Part shown: positions 18,238-27,685 of the stretch, piece by piece
How the letters are laid out: each line of letters begins with the position of its first letter
Position numbering within the stretch: position 1 is the first letter of the stretch
DNA from: a virus
IMG/VR virus record: IMGVR_UViG_3300023170_000007
Span: 1-64,000 of that record
Direction: 5' to 3' (one strand)
Length of the DNA: 64,000 nucleotides
Notes under the pieces: generated by a model
Databases searched by the model: none
What the model was told of the DNA's origin: nothing
What the model saw: only the letters and a program-made list of their open reading frames with translations
Translations under genes and position numbers: made by a program

Positions 18238-19548
18238 ATGACTACTCGATACACAAATAATAAGAAAGGCTTTTCAGAGAAAGTCAATTCTGGGTATACA
18301 AATGATGTCGCTGATGATTTTTCTATGCCGTCATGTACCATAGAGGATGTCGATAGAGCTGTCTTTGAGCTGTTTGATAAAGAGCTACCCTTTTATTTCT
18401 CTAGAAAAGATGCGAAGAAAAAAATCCCTGTTATCTTTGCCACCGGTGAACGCTTCGCACTACTTGCAAGAAACAAACCACTTAGGGACAAGAGTGACGC
18501 CTTAATTTTACCGCTGATATCAGTTGTCAGAACCGGTATAGACCAAGATAGCGCCAAGGGCACTGGATTATTCCAGGGCGCACCTGTTCTTGTAAAAGTA
18601 CAGCTCTCTGATGAGGACCCAATATACCAAAGATTGCAAAATAAGAATGGGTTCAAGAATGCTAGTGATATTGCTATATCGGCTGATGACAACACTCCCG
18701 CTGGTTTGGGGGGCGGAACTACGCCCGACCAGCTTGCAACCAGGAGAGTTGCTCCTGCAATATCAGTATCAGCAAGAAACGGTACTATTCTAAGCAACAG
18801 CGTTAACAAGAATATTTTTGAATTTATAGAGATTCCGCCGATAAAACAGTACACTGCAAATTATGAAGTTACATTTTGGGCGCAGTATACACAAGAGATG
18901 AATTCTATGTTGACAGTCATGATGAACGGATACATAGAGAATCGCCGTCGCACTTACGTCGTGACGACAAAAGAAGGTTATCAATTCACGGCTTACGTTG
19001 ACGCGGCACTAAGTCCACAAAACAACTTCGATGATTTTACCGATTCAGAGCGCCTTGTGAAGTATAGTTTCGCGATGTCCGTAAGCGCTTACTTAGTAGC
19101 GGCTCAAGAGCCAGGGATGCCTGTTCCTTTTCGCAAAACGGTATCTGCACCAGAAATATCGTTTGATACTTCTACTGCTGCGAGAGGCGGTCCTCAAACA
19201 GCCCCAGTGGCAGCAGTTGCTTCTGGAGACCCTAAAAGTTATGTGCTTGATGATATCGCGACCGAAGAAGATGGGTATCCAGCAGCCGCGATGGGAGCCG
19301 ACCCTACGAAGTTGATATCAGGTTTTCCCGGTAATCCCGCTGCTTCAATTGGTGGCAAGCAATCTGATTTAGGTAATTCAGGTCCAACCGCCATATTTAC
19401 AGATATAGACCCCTTTACAGGTAAAAGGGAGAAAAGGATTATATTGATGTCCGCATCTACTCCTAATAAGGGAGAGACTGTTTTTAGGTTCGGACTTAAA
19501 GCACCCGAGGGTATTGCTATTGACTTGGGAAAATTACTTAAAGATTGA
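18238..19548 (+). CDS. Tail completion / sheath stabiliser protein (T4 gp15-like)
   Basis: A 436-residue protein resembling T4 gp15, the terminator that caps tube and sheath and joins tail to head. The shared pattern is a strand reading KKIPVIFATGERFALL, then ALILPLISVVRTGI, then YEVTFWAQYTQEMNSMLTVM, matching gp15's VPITYASKEHFM, ILPRI and YELSIFTRYEDDMFQIVEQIL. It is longer than T4 gp15 (272) because of a Pro/Gly-rich C-terminal extension. It sits directly before the sheath genes as in T4. Confidence 0.75.
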   Translation: MTTRYTNNKKGFSEKVNSGYTNDVADDFSMPSCTIEDVDRAVFELFDKELPFYFSRKDAKKKIPVIFATGERFALLARNKPLRDKSDALILPLISVVRTGIDQDSAKGTGLFQGAPVLVKVQLSDEDPIYQRLQNKNGFKNASDIAISADDNTPAGLGGGTTPDQLATRRVAPAISVSARNGTILSNSVNKNIFEFIEIPPIKQYTANYEVTFWAQYTQEMNSMLTVMMNGYIENRRRTYVVTTKEGYQFTAYVDAALSPQNNFDDFTDSERLVKYSFAMSVSAYLVAAQEPGMPVPFRKTVSAPEISFDTSTAARGGPQTAPVAAVASGDPKSYVLDDIATEEDGYPAAAMGADPTKLISGFPGNPAASIGGKQSDLGNSGPTAIFTDIDPFTGKREKRIILMSASTPNKGETVFRFGLKAPEGIAIDLGKLLKD

Positions 19549-19569
19549 TTTCGTAATAAAAGACATTTC

Positions 19570-19600
19570 GCTATCTCACAGAATAGTTATTTGTGATAGC
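19570..19600 (+). other. Leader hairpin enclosing late-promoter-like motif, before first sheath gene
   Basis: Arms GCTATC..ACA and TGT..GATAGC pair with a 2-base bulge; the loop is the promoter-like ATAGTTA. It ends 23 bases before the sheath ATG and has no T-run. Confidence 0.45.
19582..19590 (+). promoter_or_regulatory. Candidate late promoter core (AATAGTTAT) before first sheath gene
   Basis: Copy of the recurrent motif, ending 33 bases before the ATG and lying in the loop of a hairpin. Confidence 0.4.
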
Positions 19601-19623
19601 TTAAGATCCAGGAGACCTGACTA

Positions 19624-22600
19624 ATGGCCGAACAAACATTTAGATCACCCGGTTTTTTCGAGAGAGAGATTGATGCATCTCAAAGACAGACAGAAATTGT
19701 GGGTGTTCCCGCAGGAGTAGTAGGTACCGCCGAGAAGGGTCCCGCTTTCGTTCCTGTTACAGTAGGAAGCACAGCAGATTTTGTTAACAAGTTTGGAACA
19801 GTAGATCCAGAAAGATTTGGACCGTACGCTGTAGATGCATTTCTTTCGAACAGAACTGCTTTGACATACGTTAGAGTACTGGGTGCTGGCGCGAATGAGA
19901 CCGCCGCTGATATAACAAATACACAGAACACAGGGACCGTCTTAAACGCCGGGTTTAAAATTGAACCTATTATTTCTGATTCACCAATGAGTGCATCGGA
20001 CAGTTCAGTCCAGTTCATCGTTGCGCGTCACGATGTATCCGCGTCAGCAGATTATTCGTTCCCGCAGTTTACAGACAACCCTTCATTTGATCCAGGGAAC
20101 ACTGGCGACAAGGTTGACCTTGTTCGTGCTGTTGTTTTAACGGCATCAGGCTCACGCTTACAGGTTCTCGACATCGGAGAGACTTGGGGCAATGAGCTCG
20201 ATCAAAACGCTGATCTAAAGAACGATTCAAGCCACGCTGCGAACCTTTGTTTTGCTCTGGCAATTTCGTCTTCGGCTGGTGCTGCTTTTACTAACGAATA
20301 CCTTGATCAGGCTGGTGCGGGTGTTAAGATTGTTACTGCTTCGTTGAATCCGACACATCAATCATACATTACCAATGTTCTGAATACTGACCCTCTGAAG
20401 TTCGCTGAAGAGAAGCACTTGCTATATCTCGACTTCGCGGTTGAAGATGAGTTGGCTTCTGTAGATGTTAACGCAGCACCAGCTGTAAGTGTCCTGTCAG
20501 GATCTAACAACGTGGTTACAACTGCTCTAACTGGCAATGCTGCCAAAGCTTTGAATGCGTTTGGTCGATTCGACACAAGGTTTAGAACACCGAAATCACC
20601 TGCGATTATTTCACAGCCCTATGGAAAGAAAGAGCACGATTTGTTCCACTTCGAGACGCTTTCAGATGGTGAGTGGGGTAATGACAAAGTCAAGATCACC
20701 ATAGCTAATATTAAGGCGTCGACAAACGACAACTACCCTTACCCAAGCTTCGAGGTTCAAGTACGTCGCTTTGATGATTCCGATCTTGATCAGCAAGTCT
20801 TAGAGGCATTCCCAGGATGTGTCCTTGATCCAGACTCAGATAACTTTATCGGTAAGAAAGTCGGTGACTACAAGGCACGTTACAACTTCGACGCCACGAA
20901 CGCGGCTGAAAAGAGAATCATCGTTACCGGTCGTTATCCAAACGTCTCAAATTTCGTGAGAGTTGTTCTTAACGATGCAGTCTATAACAAGACCCTTCCA
21001 AGAGACGCATGTCCTTTCGGGTTCCGCGGCGTTCCGGTAATCAAGACTTCTGACGCGATGACAGATCGCCTCCATACAGGTCTCGAGCTCGACGGTATAA
21101 CTTATGGTCAGGCAGGAGCGTCTCTTCAAAGGTTGTGGGGTGCTGATAAGTTAACCACTAGATACGCACTAACCGGTTCAATCGTTCCTCCGCTACCTCT
21201 TCGTTACAAGGTAACGCGTGGTGATGCAAAGGATGGCTGGTTCTCAGGTTTCCCTGGAGAGAAAGAGCTTGTTGATAAGCGTCTCAACTGGGGTGTTAAG
21301 TACGAGCGTTGTCCAGAAACCGGAAGTATTGCAAACGCGAATCAGAACGTTAACGCTTCTAGCGTTCTCAACCCTCTAGTCCGTGCGTACTCTAAGTTCC
21401 AAGGGCTAGCAGAGATTGGCACTATTCTTACTGGCTCTGGCGCTGATGCCTTTAACGCTAACAAGTTTACTCTTGCTAGAGTGGTTCTTGCAGGTACTGG
21501 CTCTACCGCCTCGACGCTGCTAGACAACCTAACCGGATCCGCTCCAGAACATATGCTTGAAGCTGCGTACATCAGAAACGGTGTACCGGACTCCAAAGAC
21601 TACACGATCATGGATCCGGATCTTTCTGATTACGGCAGAATTACTCTAGCGACTCTAATCCAGAGTTCATCAGTGAAGTTTAACCGCTTCACACCGTACA
21701 CTGCTTTCAACATTCCAGTATTCGGTGGGTTTGACGGTGTTAATATCTTAGACAAAGATATGAGATACATGAACGATAGAGCGGCATCGACAGATGATAC
21801 CTCGAGCGTTGATGGTCAGATCGGAAAGGCCGCGTCTGGTTTCAGCGCTGGTACAATCGGTCTGAGGTCGAACCCAGGCGGTACTGGACGAAAGAACAAC
21901 AGCATTGCTTCTTACAGAGAAGCCGCGACGATTATTACTGATCCCATGTCTACAAGGATTAACATCCTAGCAATTCCTGGAATCAGGGACTCATATGTCA
22001 CGGATTGGGCCGCAGAGAGAACGAAGGACTACTCTATGGCTATATACCTCATGGATATTCCTGCGTGGTCTGAAGCCCAAGCACGTCTATTCCTCACTGA
22101 GGACCGCGAAGCTATCGCGTCTGCATCGATTGCGTGGCCTGATGTTAGAGAAACAGCTGAGCAGTTTGAGTCCAGAGTGTTTGATAATAACTACTCTGCG
22201 ACGTACTTCCCAGATGTGTACATCACCGACAAGACCACTGGAAGCAGAGTAAGAGTTCCCGCTTCTGTGGCTGCTATTGGAGCTTTGGCTTACAACGATT
22301 CAGTCGCATACCCGTGGTTCGCTCCGGCAGGTTTCAACAGAGGTGGCCTTGACCAAGTCAAGAACACAGACATTAGGTTGACGGCTGGTGATAGAGACAC
22401 GCTATACGACGCAAGGATCAACCCGATTGCAAACTTTGCTGATGGTAGCTTCGTAATCTTCGGTCAAAAGACTTGCCAGCTCGCTCAAAGCGCGCTTGAT
22501 AGAGTTAACGTCCGTCGAATGATGCTAGAGTTGAAGCGACAAGTTGTATCCGTTGCCGATAAGATTCTATTTGAGCCTAACACTCCTGCGACCAGAGCTC

Positions 22601-22812
22601 GTTTCGTTAATTCTGTTACACCGCTCCTGGCTACCATACAGTCTCAGCAGGGTATTGAGTCTTTTAGAGTCGTGATGGATGATACCAACAATACTCAGGA
22701 AGACGTTGAGAACAACAGACTGAACGGTCGCATTGTTGTGGTGCCAACAAGGGCTATCGAATTTATTGCTATAGATTTTGTCATTACAAACAGTGGCGTA
22801 GACTTCCAGTAG
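19624..22812 (+). CDS. Tail sheath protein, first paralog (T4 gp18-like)
   Basis: A 1062-residue contractile sheath subunit. The N-terminus (FRSPGFFEREIDAS, then GVVGTAEKGPAFVPVTV) and C-terminus (LFEPNTPATRARF, then VPTRAIEFIAIDFVI) match the family's handshake arm and conserved core. T4 gp18 has 659 residues; the extra 400 are central insertions, probably surface domains. A second sheath gene follows after 34 bases with the same start, end and middle landmarks (FRTPKSPAIISQ, PYAFP-type WFAPAGFNRG), so the two arose by duplication. Ribosome binding site CAGGAG. Confidence 0.95.
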   Translation: MAEQTFRSPGFFEREIDASQRQTEIVGVPAGVVGTAEKGPAFVPVTVGSTADFVNKFGTVDPERFGPYAVDAFLSNRTALTYVRVLGAGANETAADITNTQNTGTVLNAGFKIEPIISDSPMSASDSSVQFIVARHDVSASADYSFPQFTDNPSFDPGNTGDKVDLVRAVVLTASGSRLQVLDIGETWGNELDQNADLKNDSSHAANLCFALAISSSAGAAFTNEYLDQAGAGVKIVTASLNPTHQSYITNVLNTDPLKFAEEKHLLYLDFAVEDELASVDVNAAPAVSVLSGSNNVVTTALTGNAAKALNAFGRFDTRFRTPKSPAIISQPYGKKEHDLFHFETLSDGEWGNDKVKITIANIKASTNDNYPYPSFEVQVRRFDDSDLDQQVLEAFPGCVLDPDSDNFIGKKVGDYKARYNFDATNAAEKRIIVTGRYPNVSNFVRVVLNDAVYNKTLPRDACPFGFRGVPVIKTSDAMTDRLHTGLELDGITYGQAGASLQRLWGADKLTTRYALTGSIVPPLPLRYKVTRGDAKDGWFSGFPGEKELVDKRLNWGVKYERCPETGSIANANQNVNASSVLNPLVRAYSKFQGLAEIGTILTGSGADAFNANKFTLARVVLAGTGSTASTLLDNLTGSAPEHMLEAAYIRNGVPDSKDYTIMDPDLSDYGRITLATLIQSSSVKFNRFTPYTAFNIPVFGGFDGVNILDKDMRYMNDRAASTDDTSSVDGQIGKAASGFSAGTIGLRSNPGGTGRKNNSIASYREAATIITDPMSTRINILAIPGIRDSYVTDWAAERTKDYSMAIYLMDIPAWSEAQARLFLTEDREAIASASIAWPDVRETAEQFESRVFDNNYSATYFPDVYITDKTTGSRVRVPASVAAIGALAYNDSVAYPWFAPAGFNRGGLDQVKNTDIRLTAGDRDTLYDARINPIANFADGSFVIFGQKTCQLAQSALDRVNVRRMMLELKRQVVSVADKILFEPNTPATRARFVNSVTPLLATIQSQQGIESFRVVMDDTNNTQEDVENNRLNGRIVVVPTRAIEFIAIDFVITNSGVDFQ

Positions 22813-22821
22813 TATAGTTAA
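22813..22821 (+). promoter_or_regulatory. Candidate late promoter core (TATAGTTAA) before second sheath gene
   Basis: Exact consensus copy of the recurrent motif, ending 25 bases before the ATG of the second sheath gene. Confidence 0.45.
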
Positions 22822-22846
22822 GAAATGAAACAGGAGATTATCAGAA

Positions 22847-25800
22847 ATGGCTGAACTTACCTTTAAAAGTCCGGGAGTGTCCACTAGAGAGATTGATCTT
22901 TCTGGCCCAACCCAAACGGGACCGAGTGGAATTCCTGCTGGTGTAATCGGAACCGCCAAGCAAGGTAGAGCATTTGTTCCGATCACTGTCGCAACATTTG
23001 CCGACTTCATCGCGGAGTTCGGAGATGTAGAGACAACGCTCTTCGCTCCGATGGCAATGAGACAGTGGTTAAGTTATGCAAATGCTGGAACTTTCGTTCG
23101 AACCCTTGGTGCTGGTGACGGAAAGAAGAGAACCGCAACCGGCGCAGTAACAAACGCTGGGTTCGTTGTTGGGTCGCAAACTATCCAAACAAACGGTGCT
23201 ATCGGAAAGAACGGTTATGCTGGATCGACTACAATAAACCCCGGAGCTCTTGGTAGGGCGCACTTCCTGGGTGTCATTATGTCTCAATCAAATGGCTCCG
23301 ATGTGTTCACAGATGCTGGACTTCAAGCTGTACAACCGATTCTCAGAGGTGTTCTCCTGGCACCCTCTGGTGTCAACCTTGCGTTGAGCTCTTCAAGATA
23401 CGAGACCACCAATAACCTTCCGCTGGGTGCACCCACTGCGAACAACTACGCTGCAAATTTCGCGTTCGGCACCGGCGCGGCCCAAGATGCTGGTTCAACG
23501 CTTGGTGCTGTTAACATCGGAGGTGGTCGCCAAGAGTTCGTGATTTTACAGAATGGTCACACTCACACTGACAGCTATCCAACTGTCATTACAGCGTCTT
23601 TTGATGTTGATGCTCCAAATTACTTTGGTAACATTCTAAACACTGATCCTACGAAGACAGAGCTAGCAGGTCACTGTCTGTATGCTCAATTCAACGTTCC
23701 TCCCGCGTTTGCGGTATGCTCAGGCTCATTGCGGATGGTCTCGACCTACAGTGCGTCTTTCGACGGTGTTAAAGAGGGTGTCACAATAAAGAACGAAGAG
23801 ATTGCATTCCTCCTGACCGGTTCAGCAGGCAGAAACACAGGGACTACAACGAAGCCGAACTTTGAAGCCTTTACAGACAGGTTCCGGACTGCAAAGTTCC
23901 CGACTATAATTTCACAGGAATTCGGTGGTCAAAACAAAGACTTATTTACCGTTCACTGTCTTGATGATGGAGCGATTGGTAACCACCGAGTTAAGATCTC
24001 TGTTGAGAACATTGTCAAGTCAACGAACGTAAACAATAAGTACGGCACGTTCGATCTGCTCGTTAGAGATTTCTACGATACCGATGCTGAGCCGAAAGTT
24101 TTGGAGCGGTTTGTTAAGTTAAGCCTTGATCCTAATAACGAACGGTACATTGCTAGAGTGATTGGTGACTACAATATCTTCTACGATTTTGACAAGCGTG
24201 CTGGTGGCCAGAAGCTTGTTGTAGAAGGAAGTTATCCGAATGCTTCGAATTACGTCAGAGTATCTCCGTCAGTAGACATGGAGCGTGGCACACTTCCTGC
24301 AACTGCTTTACCGGTAGGTTTCCGAGGAGTACCTCACTTGGTGACGTCTGGATCATCTATATTCGCAGATCCAACTGCTTATGATGTCACAAGCGTTCTT
24401 GATGATGCTGAAGTCGCCGCGCAGCTGGTCCAGCCCCCGGTTCCGATGAGAAGAACTGTCGCTCAAGGTCTTGCGCCAAGAAAGAGAGTTAACTCATCCC
24501 TATACTGGGGTATCCAGCACGAGAAGCTGCAGAGTGTGGCACAGCCCAACTCTTCGACCACACTGGACGCCTCAATCGATTCATACGGATTGTACTTCCC
24601 GACTTGGGACGTTGTGAACCAAGCAGCAATGGTTGGAGCTAATCCTGGCGTTGCTGATAATGATGGAACAATCTACGATTGTGATAGATTCAATAACAAC
24701 AAGTTCTCACTTGAGAAAATTCAGGTCATCACCAATTCTAGTGACGAAGCCGATGCTCAACAGTGGGCCGCTGCTACCTACAGAAGGAAGGGTCTCGCTG
24801 AGGCGACAATGAATGACATTGATGGTAGTTCGTCGTCATCTACACGACTGCTTAGCGTAGAGAAAGACTTTGGTCTCTCGACTGCTCGTCCGTTCCTTAA
24901 GTTCACCATGATCGCTCAAGGTGGCTTCGACGGTCTAGACGTCTTCAATGAAGAAAGGGTCAAGATGACCTCTCCAGCCGTCAGAAGAGAAATGACATAT
25001 GAGAACCAAGGTCTCATTGCTGGACCTACTGTGGCGGCTTACAGGAAGGCTCTAGATGTTATGGCTGAGAGATCAGACGTAGACATCCAGTTGTTGGCGA
25101 TTCCAGGCATTCGTCACAGCGGAGTTACTGATTACGCGATCACAACCGTCGAGAATAGATTTGATGCAATGTACATCATGGATATCGAGGTTGAAGACGT
25201 TCTTGGTAATATCGTCTCCGGGTCCGATCAAGATGTCAGTGTTACAAACACTGCAGCAACTTTCGCGGCAAGAAATCTAGATTCAAGCTTCGCGGCTGCA
25301 TACTTCCCCGATGTTGTAATGACAGATCAAACATCAGGTGCTGCTTCTTCTGCTCCACCAAGTGTAGCGGTTCTTGGGGCTTTCGGTCTAAATGACCAAG
25401 TTGCCTTCCCATGGTACGCCCCCGCCGGCTTCACCCGCGGCGCTCTGAAGAACGTAGTAGAGACACAGGTCAAGTTGAACAGAACAAATCTTGATACTCT
25501 CTACGAAGTAGACATCAACCCGATTACGTCGTTCCCACAATCACCAGAGGTTGTCGTGTTCGGACAAAAGACTCTTCTAGCCGCCCAAAGTGCTCTAGAC
25601 AGAGTTAACGTACGACGACTCTTGATTGATATCCGTCGGCAAGTTAGAAAGATTGGCGATACATTCTTGTTCGAGCCAAACAGGGAGTCCACGCTGGCAA
25701 GGTTCTCAGCAGCGGTTACTCCGGTCTTAACTAGAATTCAACAGCAACAAGGCCTTGAGCGGTTCAAGGTTCAGATCGATACCACAACGACTACTCAAGC

Positions 25801-25909
25801 TGATATCGAAAACAACACTGTAAGAGGTAAGATCTTCTTGCAGCCAGTACGTTCTGTCGAGTTTATCTCACTCGACTTTGTTGTAACGAACGCTGGTTTG
25901 GACATATAA
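22847..25909 (+). CDS. Tail sheath protein, second paralog (T4 gp18-like)
   Basis: A 1020-residue sheath subunit paralogous to its upstream neighbour: FKSPGVSTREIDLSG start, GVIGTAKQGRAFVPIT, FRTAKFPTIISQ, FPWYAPAGFTRGALK, and the LFEPNRESTLARF to VRSVEFISLDFVVTNAGLDI end. The central regions have diverged strongly, so the duplication is old or under diversifying selection. The two proteins could build a mixed sheath, or one could form a specialised end ring. It has its own promoter-like motif and AGGAG site, so the dosage of the two may differ. Confidence 0.95.
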   Translation: MAELTFKSPGVSTREIDLSGPTQTGPSGIPAGVIGTAKQGRAFVPITVATFADFIAEFGDVETTLFAPMAMRQWLSYANAGTFVRTLGAGDGKKRTATGAVTNAGFVVGSQTIQTNGAIGKNGYAGSTTINPGALGRAHFLGVIMSQSNGSDVFTDAGLQAVQPILRGVLLAPSGVNLALSSSRYETTNNLPLGAPTANNYAANFAFGTGAAQDAGSTLGAVNIGGGRQEFVILQNGHTHTDSYPTVITASFDVDAPNYFGNILNTDPTKTELAGHCLYAQFNVPPAFAVCSGSLRMVSTYSASFDGVKEGVTIKNEEIAFLLTGSAGRNTGTTTKPNFEAFTDRFRTAKFPTIISQEFGGQNKDLFTVHCLDDGAIGNHRVKISVENIVKSTNVNNKYGTFDLLVRDFYDTDAEPKVLERFVKLSLDPNNERYIARVIGDYNIFYDFDKRAGGQKLVVEGSYPNASNYVRVSPSVDMERGTLPATALPVGFRGVPHLVTSGSSIFADPTAYDVTSVLDDAEVAAQLVQPPVPMRRTVAQGLAPRKRVNSSLYWGIQHEKLQSVAQPNSSTTLDASIDSYGLYFPTWDVVNQAAMVGANPGVADNDGTIYDCDRFNNNKFSLEKIQVITNSSDEADAQQWAAATYRRKGLAEATMNDIDGSSSSSTRLLSVEKDFGLSTARPFLKFTMIAQGGFDGLDVFNEERVKMTSPAVRREMTYENQGLIAGPTVAAYRKALDVMAERSDVDIQLLAIPGIRHSGVTDYAITTVENRFDAMYIMDIEVEDVLGNIVSGSDQDVSVTNTAATFAARNLDSSFAAAYFPDVVMTDQTSGAASSAPPSVAVLGAFGLNDQVAFPWYAPAGFTRGALKNVVETQVKLNRTNLDTLYEVDINPITSFPQSPEVVVFGQKTLLAAQSALDRVNVRRLLIDIRRQVRKIGDTFLFEPNRESTLARFSAAVTPVLTRIQQQQGLERFKVQIDTTTTTQADIENNTVRGKIFLQPVRSVEFISLDFVVTNAGLDI

Positions 25910-25920
25910 TCTGAGAACGA

Positions 25921-25929
25921 TATAGTTAG
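25921..25929 (+). promoter_or_regulatory. Candidate late promoter core (TATAGTTAG) before tail tube gene
   Basis: Copy of the recurrent motif, ending 21 bases before the tube ATG. Confidence 0.45.
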
Positions 25930-25950
25930 TAATAACAAGGAGTAACAAAG

Positions 25951-26439
25951 ATGCCAGAGACACTATCAGTTACCGACATGCTGCCGAACAAGTTTGAGCC
26001 GAAAAGAAAGTTTCGGTGGGTGTTCGCTATTGAGGGTATTGACGCATTTCTTATTAAGACGGCTGCCCGTCCTACCATGAACACTGCCGAGATCGAAATT
26101 CCATATATGAACGGTCAAAGGTATATCGCTGGTAAGACGAAGTTTGACGCAGTTTCAGTGACCCTTCACGATCCAATCGCTCCGTCAGGTGCGCAACAAG
26201 TTATGGAATGGGTCCGTACTCATTACGAATCTGTTTCTGGACGTGGTGGTTACGCGGATTTCTACAAGAGAGATTGTCAGCTTAAGCTTCTTGACCCTGT
26301 CGGGACAGTCGTAGAGCTTTGGGACATGAAGGGTTGTTTCCTAACGTCTGCCGGTTTTGGTGACTTGGATTACGGCTCAGAAGATCCTGCAGAAATCGCT
26401 CTTACGATCCGTTTCGATAACTGCGTCCTTCAGTACTAA
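25951..26439 (+). CDS. Tail tube protein (T4 gp19-like)
   Basis: A 162-residue tube subunit, the same length as T4 gp19 (163). It shows the family pattern: N-terminal NKFEPKRKFRWVFAIEGID, a central NGQRYIAGKTKFDAVSVTLHDP and a C-terminal LTSAGFGDLDYGSEDPAEIA. Hexamer rings of this protein form the tube inside the sheath through which DNA passes. It lies after the sheath genes, has an AAGGAG site, and is followed by a terminator. Confidence 0.95.
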   Translation: MPETLSVTDMLPNKFEPKRKFRWVFAIEGIDAFLIKTAARPTMNTAEIEIPYMNGQRYIAGKTKFDAVSVTLHDPIAPSGAQQVMEWVRTHYESVSGRGGYADFYKRDCQLKLLDPVGTVVELWDMKGCFLTSAGFGDLDYGSEDPAEIALTIRFDNCVLQY

Positions 26440-26481
26440 TAAACATCTAGTCTCAGATTGTTTGCTAAGCTTCGGCTTACG

Positions 26482-26511
26482 AAAAGCCCTCCTTTACGGT
26501 GGGCTTTTTTG
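26482..26511 (+). terminator. Intrinsic terminator after tail tube gene
   Basis: Stem AAAAGCCCTCC / GGTGGGCTTTT with one mismatch and a TTTAC loop, running into TTTTTTGTTTTATTTTT. It separates tube expression from the chaperone and tape measure genes. A smaller AAGC-TTCG-GCTT hairpin lies just before it. Confidence 0.85.
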
Positions 26512-26543
26512 TTTTATTTTTATAGGTGAACGTTTACACACAC

Positions 26544-26583
26544 TTCGTACTTCTTTAAGATGTTAATACGTAGTATGTACGAA
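26544..26583 (+). repeat. Inverted repeat in leader of tail chaperone gene
   Basis: Perfect 7-base arms TTCGTAC (26544-26550) and GTACGAA (26577-26583), the second overlapping a direct repeat ACGAATACGAAT. It ends 21 bases before the ATG. The 165-base gap 26440-26604 otherwise holds only the terminator. Confidence 0.35.
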
Positions 26584-26604
26584 TACGAATAACCGGAGCA
26601 TTAA

Positions 26605-27444
26605 ATGTCAAACGAAAATGAAAGAAGCGAAATCTTTGGTTCCATGAAGGAACATATGCCTACCCATAACGTCATGAGAGACGATTTTGGGTTTGAAGTC
26701 CCCGTTGAGACCGTTCCGCTCCCGTCTGGCGGTAAGTGCTATGACCAAGATCATCCGCTTCACGGAAAAGAGACGGTTGAGATTAGAGCAATGACTGCTA
26801 GAGAAGAGGATATTCTCACCTCAAAGGCGCTGATTAAGAAAGGTACTGTGATTAGCCATCTGATTAAGTCATGTATGATCGACAAAAGAGTTGATCCTGA
26901 CACACTTTTGGCAGGTGACAGAAACGCTTTGATGGTTGCGCTTAGAGTGACGGGCTACGGCGCAGAGTATAAGGTGGAAGTTGATTGCCCTGCGTGCAGC
27001 GAGAGATCAAAACATTCCTTCAATTTAGGTGAGCTGCCTATTAAGACTCTTGATCTAGATCCTATTGCTGAAGGTCAAAATGTTTTCGAGACTACGCTAC
27101 CAGTTACTAAGGCTAAGATTAGGTTCAAGCTTCTAACAGGTCACGATGAGCAGGAGATTATGACGATCTCCGAACGTCGTAAGAAACAAGGTCAAAGAGC
27201 AGAGAATCTTGTTACACAACGTTTAAAGTACGCCATTGTTTCAGCAAACGGTATTAATGATAAGACAAAGCTCGATATGATGGTTAATAACCTCCCAGCT
27301 CGTGATTCGTTATTCTTGCGGAAGTTTATCGACAACAACGAGCCTGGCATTGAGATGAAGTCCTGGATGGATTGTCCTTCATGCCTTGAACATTCGGAGG
27401 TGAGGCTGCCTTTAGGCGCCGCGTTTTTTTGGCCTGACGAGTGA
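26605..27444 (+). CDS. Tail assembly chaperone / T4 gp26-like baseplate protein (zero-frame product)
   Basis: A 279-residue protein. The segment VEIRAMTAREEDILTSKALIKKG is typical of the gp26-related family. Two cysteine pairs, CPAC (about residue 131) and CPSC (about 259), suggest a zinc-binding fold. The protein ends in FFWPDE. Its place between tube and tape measure is that of the tail assembly chaperone (G of lambda), and a T7 run at its end allows a frameshift into an overlapping frame, as in G/GT genes. I cannot decide by eye between a chaperone role and a baseplate hub role; both labels have been used for relatives. Confidence 0.75.
   Translation: MSNENERSEIFGSMKEHMPTHNVMRDDFGFEVPVETVPLPSGGKCYDQDHPLHGKETVEIRAMTAREEDILTSKALIKKGTVISHLIKSCMIDKRVDPDTLLAGDRNALMVALRVTGYGAEYKVEVDCPACSERSKHSFNLGELPIKTLDLDPIAEGQNVFETTLPVTKAKIRFKLLTGHDEQEIMTISERRKKQGQRAENLVTQRLKYAIVSANGINDKTKLDMMVNNLPARDSLFLRKFIDNNEPGIEMKSWMDCPSCLEHSEVRLPLGAAFFWPDE
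27424..27430 (+). other. Probable programmed ribosomal frameshift site (TTTTTTT)
   Basis: Seven T bases five codons before the zero-frame stop. A +1 (or -2) shift here continues translation into the frame ending at 27685, giving ..FFGLTSENKEVYLEQIF... The second frame is open only from 27416, so a shift must occur within the 29 bases to 27444, and the T-run lies inside that interval. GGAGGTGAGG lies 18 bases upstream. A one-base sequencing error in the run would give the same picture. Confidence 0.6.
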
Positions 27445-27481
27445 GAATAAAGAAGTCTATCTAGAGCAGATCTTTAATCTT

Positions 27482-27685
27482 ATGTATTATATGGGCTTCA
27501 CGTATGTTGAAGCCTATAACATTCCTATTTGGGTTCGAATATGGATGATAACGAGGCTGAACAAAGAACTTAAGCGAGCGGGTGATGCTGGTTCTCGAGC
27601 CGCTCACCAGAATGATCCTGAGACTCGCGCTCTAATGAGTCGTCACAGGTCACAAGTACCGTCAAAATTGCGTAGATTTACATAG
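27482..27685 (+). CDS. Frameshift extension of the tail chaperone (T-like domain)
   Basis: The first ATG in this frame gives 67 residues (MYYMGFTYVEAYNIPIWVRI...), but the frame is open and protein-like upstream to 27416 (GLTSENKEVYLEQIFNL). The ATG has only a weak ribosome binding site. I therefore read it as the C-terminal domain of a frameshifted fusion with the 279-residue protein, the equivalent of the T domain of GT that recruits the tape measure. A free-standing small protein is the alternative. The EAYNIPIWVRIW pattern is one I associate with small proteins following gp26-like genes in other phages (from memory). Confidence 0.65.
   Translation: MYYMGFTYVEAYNIPIWVRIWMITRLNKELKRAGDAGSRAAHQNDPETRALMSRHRSQVPSKLRRFT

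Noticed and set aside
26467-26478. AAGC-TTCG-GCTT hairpin as a separate terminator
   Set aside because: Only 4 bp and no T-run; the true terminator follows immediately at 26482.
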